This document shows positions 60,905 to 64,000 of a DNA stretch of 64,000 nucleotides, piece after piece. Source of the stretch: Hirundichthys speculiger (taxonomy: Eukaryota; Chordata; Actinopteri; Beloniformes; Exocoetidae); contig JAGFBZ010002318.1 in NCBI GenBank assembly GCA_018398805.1, positions 310,001 through 374,000 of the forward strand, given 5' to 3'. A program made the translations under genes and the position numbers. The notes below the pieces were generated by a model. That model did no database searches. It was not told the DNA's origin and was given only the letters and a program-made list of their open reading frames with translations. Every line of letters starts with the position of its first letter. Position 1 is the first letter of the stretch.

Positions 60905-61249
60905 ATGGAAGAATTAAAAGTAAAGACGTTAGAATCTGTCTTGGTCAAGGAAGAATATATTCGTCCATTTTTTGAGAAATACCTTAAAAGAATCTCAAAT
61001 GAACAATGGCAGTTGCTGGCTGCTGGGACCATTGATTTGGGCACACAGGCTATTATTTCTGACATGTTCACAGAGATAATACAGACAGTCTCAGCGGACA
61101 TTTTAACAATCTTTATTCCGCTTTTTCAGAAGGAGCTGACAAAAAATGCAGATCAGACTTCCTCACCTGAAAAAATGGTCTCAGCAGACCTTGGAGACGC
61201 CTTTTCCAAATCCTTCGCTCACATTTTTAGTGTAGCTGAAGACAACTAG
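60905..61249 (+). CDS. Uncharacterised 114-aa protein, single exon
   Basis: The frame is open from 60770, but that first ATG lies inside the CRE and upstream of the TATA box, so the ATG at 60905 (MEELKVKTLESVLVKEEYIR) is preferred. It continues PFFEKYLKRISNEQWQLLAA, GTIDLGTQAIISDMFTEIIQ, TVSADILTIFIPLFQKELTK and ends SKSFAHIFSVAEDN. It appears mostly helical, with a hydrophobic segment at about residues 62-80, an acidic Ser/Asp-rich tail, one possible weak amphipathic membrane-binding stretch and no signal peptide. I do not recognise the family. Support for a real gene: natural amino-acid composition, ordered promoter, no low-complexity bias. The stop TAG is supplied by the first bases of the 1,850-bp repeat, so the C-terminus may differ from that of any relatives. 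Confidence 0.6.
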   Translation: MEELKVKTLESVLVKEEYIRPFFEKYLKRISNEQWQLLAAGTIDLGTQAIISDMFTEIIQTVSADILTIFIPLFQKELTKNADQTSSPEKMVSADLGDAFSKSFAHIFSVAEDN

Positions 61250-63094
61250 AAAAATTGCATTTCCTTCGAAAATGCAGGTGTGAATGCATTAAGCTGAATT
61301 TTGACCTGAACTCTGCTCAAAAGTAGAGAAAATGTTTGAAGAACATGAATGTGAAAAGGAATTTGAACAACTGAATAGTCTTTGAACACAGCATAATTCA
61401 GCAAAAGGTCTCAGCATAATGTATTGAAAAGATAAAACATGACAACCATAGCAAAGGGAGCAACATGCTGAATGATGCTTAGGTAGGAGAATGGAAAATA
61501 TGCCTAAATTGGAATAGAAATCTAGTGATGAACTCCCATAAATGTATTAAAGTAAAGCACAACTTTTAAAAGCAGAAGTCAAAAATAAAACCTTCGGCAG
61601 GAGATGAACATTTTCATACAGGAATGTTGAAGTTGCCATAAGAATGTAAAAGTTGCTAAGATTTGCATAACATTGAGCAAAAAGTCAAACTACTTCATGA
61701 CAATGGACTGAAAATTTGAAAGACATGAGTTAAACTCTTAAAAAGTAGCAGACTTTAGCTGAACATCTTTGCAGAATGTATCAAGAGTTAAAACATGTGA
61801 ACTGAAACCAATGTAGCTAAAGGCTAAACACAACTAAGACAGCTAAATTCAGAGAAAATGTTAAAAGCAACAAGCATTAATGAGAAAAAAAACCTTTCTA
61901 AAAGCTAAGGGATCAAATGCACTTCTGGAAGAATGGTCAAAAATCCCCAATAAACACACTTCCTAGAAGTGTTGAAGCTGTTGAAGCTGCAAAGGGTGGA
62001 GCCACATCATATTGATTAGGAATGGGATGAACTAAAGCTCATATGTGAGTCAAGGCTGTGATCATTCTCATAATATATCATATACTGTGCCTGAAGAACC
62101 TGCAAAAAGGGGCGGGGCTTCAGGGGAGGCAGTCACATGTGCGGCTCCTCCAGCGTGTGTATGTGTGTGTGTGAGATTAGGAGAGAAAGAGCCAGCGACC
62201 CCCTAATTACACTGTCTCCAGTCAGTCAAAACCTGGATTTCTGTGTCCGAACAAACAGCTGTAATTCAAAAGCTGAATAAGTTTTTGAAAAAATTCTTGA
62301 ACCGTGAGCGCCACAAGGCTTTCAGGATTACAGGGATATATCTTTTGTTTCTGAAATCCCTACCGTTTTTAAATTACGGCAGTGTAAAAACATGAAACTT
62401 TTTTAATCAATTTGAAAGAAGAGGTCGGATTTTACATTACAAAGTATAGGAAAAATAGGAGACTTTCTGTCATTTGGAGGCCTCTAGCAGGAAAAGTTGA
62501 AGTCTCTCATTTTCAAGGGTTACATTGTGTGAAAGAGGACAAAAATACCTACGTTTTGATGTATAAATTATGTCTGTGGGGTTAAAGGTCTGGCTGCAAG
62601 AGCAGGTTGTTTGGGAAAAAAAGTTTTAATTTTGAAAGGGCTCTCACTCTAGCAGAATGTTTACAAACATTCCGTCACTCTAAAGATCTGAAAAAATGAA
62701 AAAATGGTAAAACTTAAACGGCCATAATTCAAAAACGGTAAAAGATTTTTAAAAACGGTGTCATACCAGAATAGTCTAATCTTTTGTGAACATTTTAAAG
62801 TTTGAATGGTTTCTCTTGGTGAAAGTATGCTGAAGTAGTTAGCTGTGAAAGACCACAAAGTTTTTGGAGGATCTTGACAAGACTCCATTCATTTCGAATG
62901 GGAAAAATAAGATTTAAACAATCGTAAATATTTTTAAAAGTATAAATGTTAGGAACAAAAAAAGACATAGCAGACATCCCCAGACCGAGCTGAACATTTT
63001 GACATTTGAACGGTTAAAATCGGACAAAGAATGTGGGAGGAGTTAGCGGACGAAGGAATTCACCCTAGTCTAAAAAAGAGGGTTTCAAGTTAAC
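61245..63094. repeat. 1,850-bp tandem repeat, unit 1
   Basis: Starts ACTAGAAAAATTGCATTTCC. The same text restarts at 63095 and stays close to identical for at least 900 bases, with a few clusters of differences (for example 61399-61450 against 63249-63300). It contains a reversed Tc1-like fragment (61918-62060) and long poorly coding stretches with CGGCCATAATTCAAAAACGG-like text. No frame of note. Confidence 0.93.
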
Positions 63095-64000
63095 ACTAGA
63101 AAAATTGCATTTCCTTCGAAAATGCAGGTGTGAATGCATTAAGCTGAATTTTGACCTGAACTCTGCTGAAAAGTAGAGAAAATGTTTGAAGAACATGAAT
63201 GTGAAAAGGAATTTGAACAACTGAATAGTCTTTGAACACAGCATAATTTAGCAAAATGTCTTAGTGCTATGTATTGAATCCAGAAAACATGTCAAACACA
63301 GCAAAGGGAGCAACATGCTGAATGATGCTTAGGTAGGAGAATGGAAAATCTGCCTAAATTGGAATAGAAATCTAGTGATGAACTCCAATGAATGTATTAA
63401 AGTAAAGCACAACCTGTAAAAGCAGAAGTCAAAAATAAAACCTTCGGCAGGAGATGAACATTTTCATACAGGAATGTTGAAGTTGCCAAAAGAATGTAAA
63501 AGTTGCTAAGATTTGCATAACATTGAGCAAAAAGTCAAACTACTTCATGACAATGGACTGAAAATTTGAAAGACATGAGTTAAACTCTTAAAAAGTAGCA
63601 GACTTTAGCTGAACATCTTTGCAGAATGTATCAAGAGTTAAAACATGTGAACTGAAACTAATGTAGCTAAAGGCTAAACACAACTAAGACAGCTAAATTC
63701 AGAGAAAATGTTAAAAGCAACAAGCATTAATGAGAAAAACCTTTCTAAAAGCTAAGGGATCAAATGCCCTTCTGGAAGAATGGTCAAAAATCCCCAATAA
63801 ACACACTTCCTAGAAGTGTTGAAGCTGTTGAAGCTGCAAAGGGTGGAGCTACATCATATTGATTAGGAATGGGATGAACTAAAGCTCATATGTGAGTCAA
63901 GGCTGTGATCATTCTCATAATATATCATATACTGTGCCTGAAGAACCTGCAAAAAGGGGCGGGGCTTCAGGGGAGGCAGTCACATGTGCGGCTCCTCCAG
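63095..64000. repeat. 1,850-bp tandem repeat, unit 2, cut by the window end
   Basis: 906 bases matching 61245-62151 apart from small indels and substitutions. The Tc1-like fragment is repeated at about 63768-63910. No copy of the 114-aa frame stands before this unit. Confidence 0.93.

Noticed and set aside
1..64000. CRISPR arrays, phage or bacterial operons
   Set aside because: Repeat units have no regular unique spacers, and gene structure is spliced and vertebrate throughout.

Overview
The window looks like nuclear DNA of a teleost fish, probably a percomorph. It holds two spliced vertebrate genes with GT-AG introns, many tandem repeats, and a dense set of hAT-type and Tc1/mariner-type DNA transposon copies typical of fish genomes. 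There is no sign of prokaryotic, viral or CRISPR content. Species and locus cannot be fixed from sequence alone.

Layout. 1-3000: a palindromic fold-back element and a 51/52-bp minisatellite. 3964-13002, minus strand: rpl7l1 (RPL7-like 1, a nucleolar pre-60S factor), six coding exons, 247 codons. Its third intron is swollen by a telomere-like CCCCTAA block and a 4.5-kb array of a 14-bp unit. 13003-16187: a head-to-head intergenic region with repeat tails and GC/CCAAT promoter-like elements. 16188-43275, plus strand: vash2 (vasohibin-2, the tubulin tyrosine carboxypeptidase), eight coding exons, 370 codons. The Cys-His-Ser catalytic residues are intact, and the introns are loaded with transposons. 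43276-60300: mostly intergenic, with two further minisatellites, one tentative terminal exon of an unknown gene (57375-57452), and several DNA transposons whose 8-bp target duplications can be read directly. 60735-61249: a compact promoter (TTGCGCAA, TGACGTCA, TATAAAT) ahead of an intronless 114-codon reading frame of unknown family. It abuts a tandem 1,850-bp repeat that runs off the window.

The two named genes act in unrelated processes (large-subunit biogenesis; microtubule detyrosination) and nothing suggests a joint function. The most distinctive content is the unknown 114-aa gene with its ordered promoter and the repeat that supplies its stop codon. Next are the vash2 catalytic exon squeezed between two unstable repeats, the paralogous filled/empty transposon sites 32 kb apart, and a perfect 27-bp-arm palindrome inside a minisatellite.
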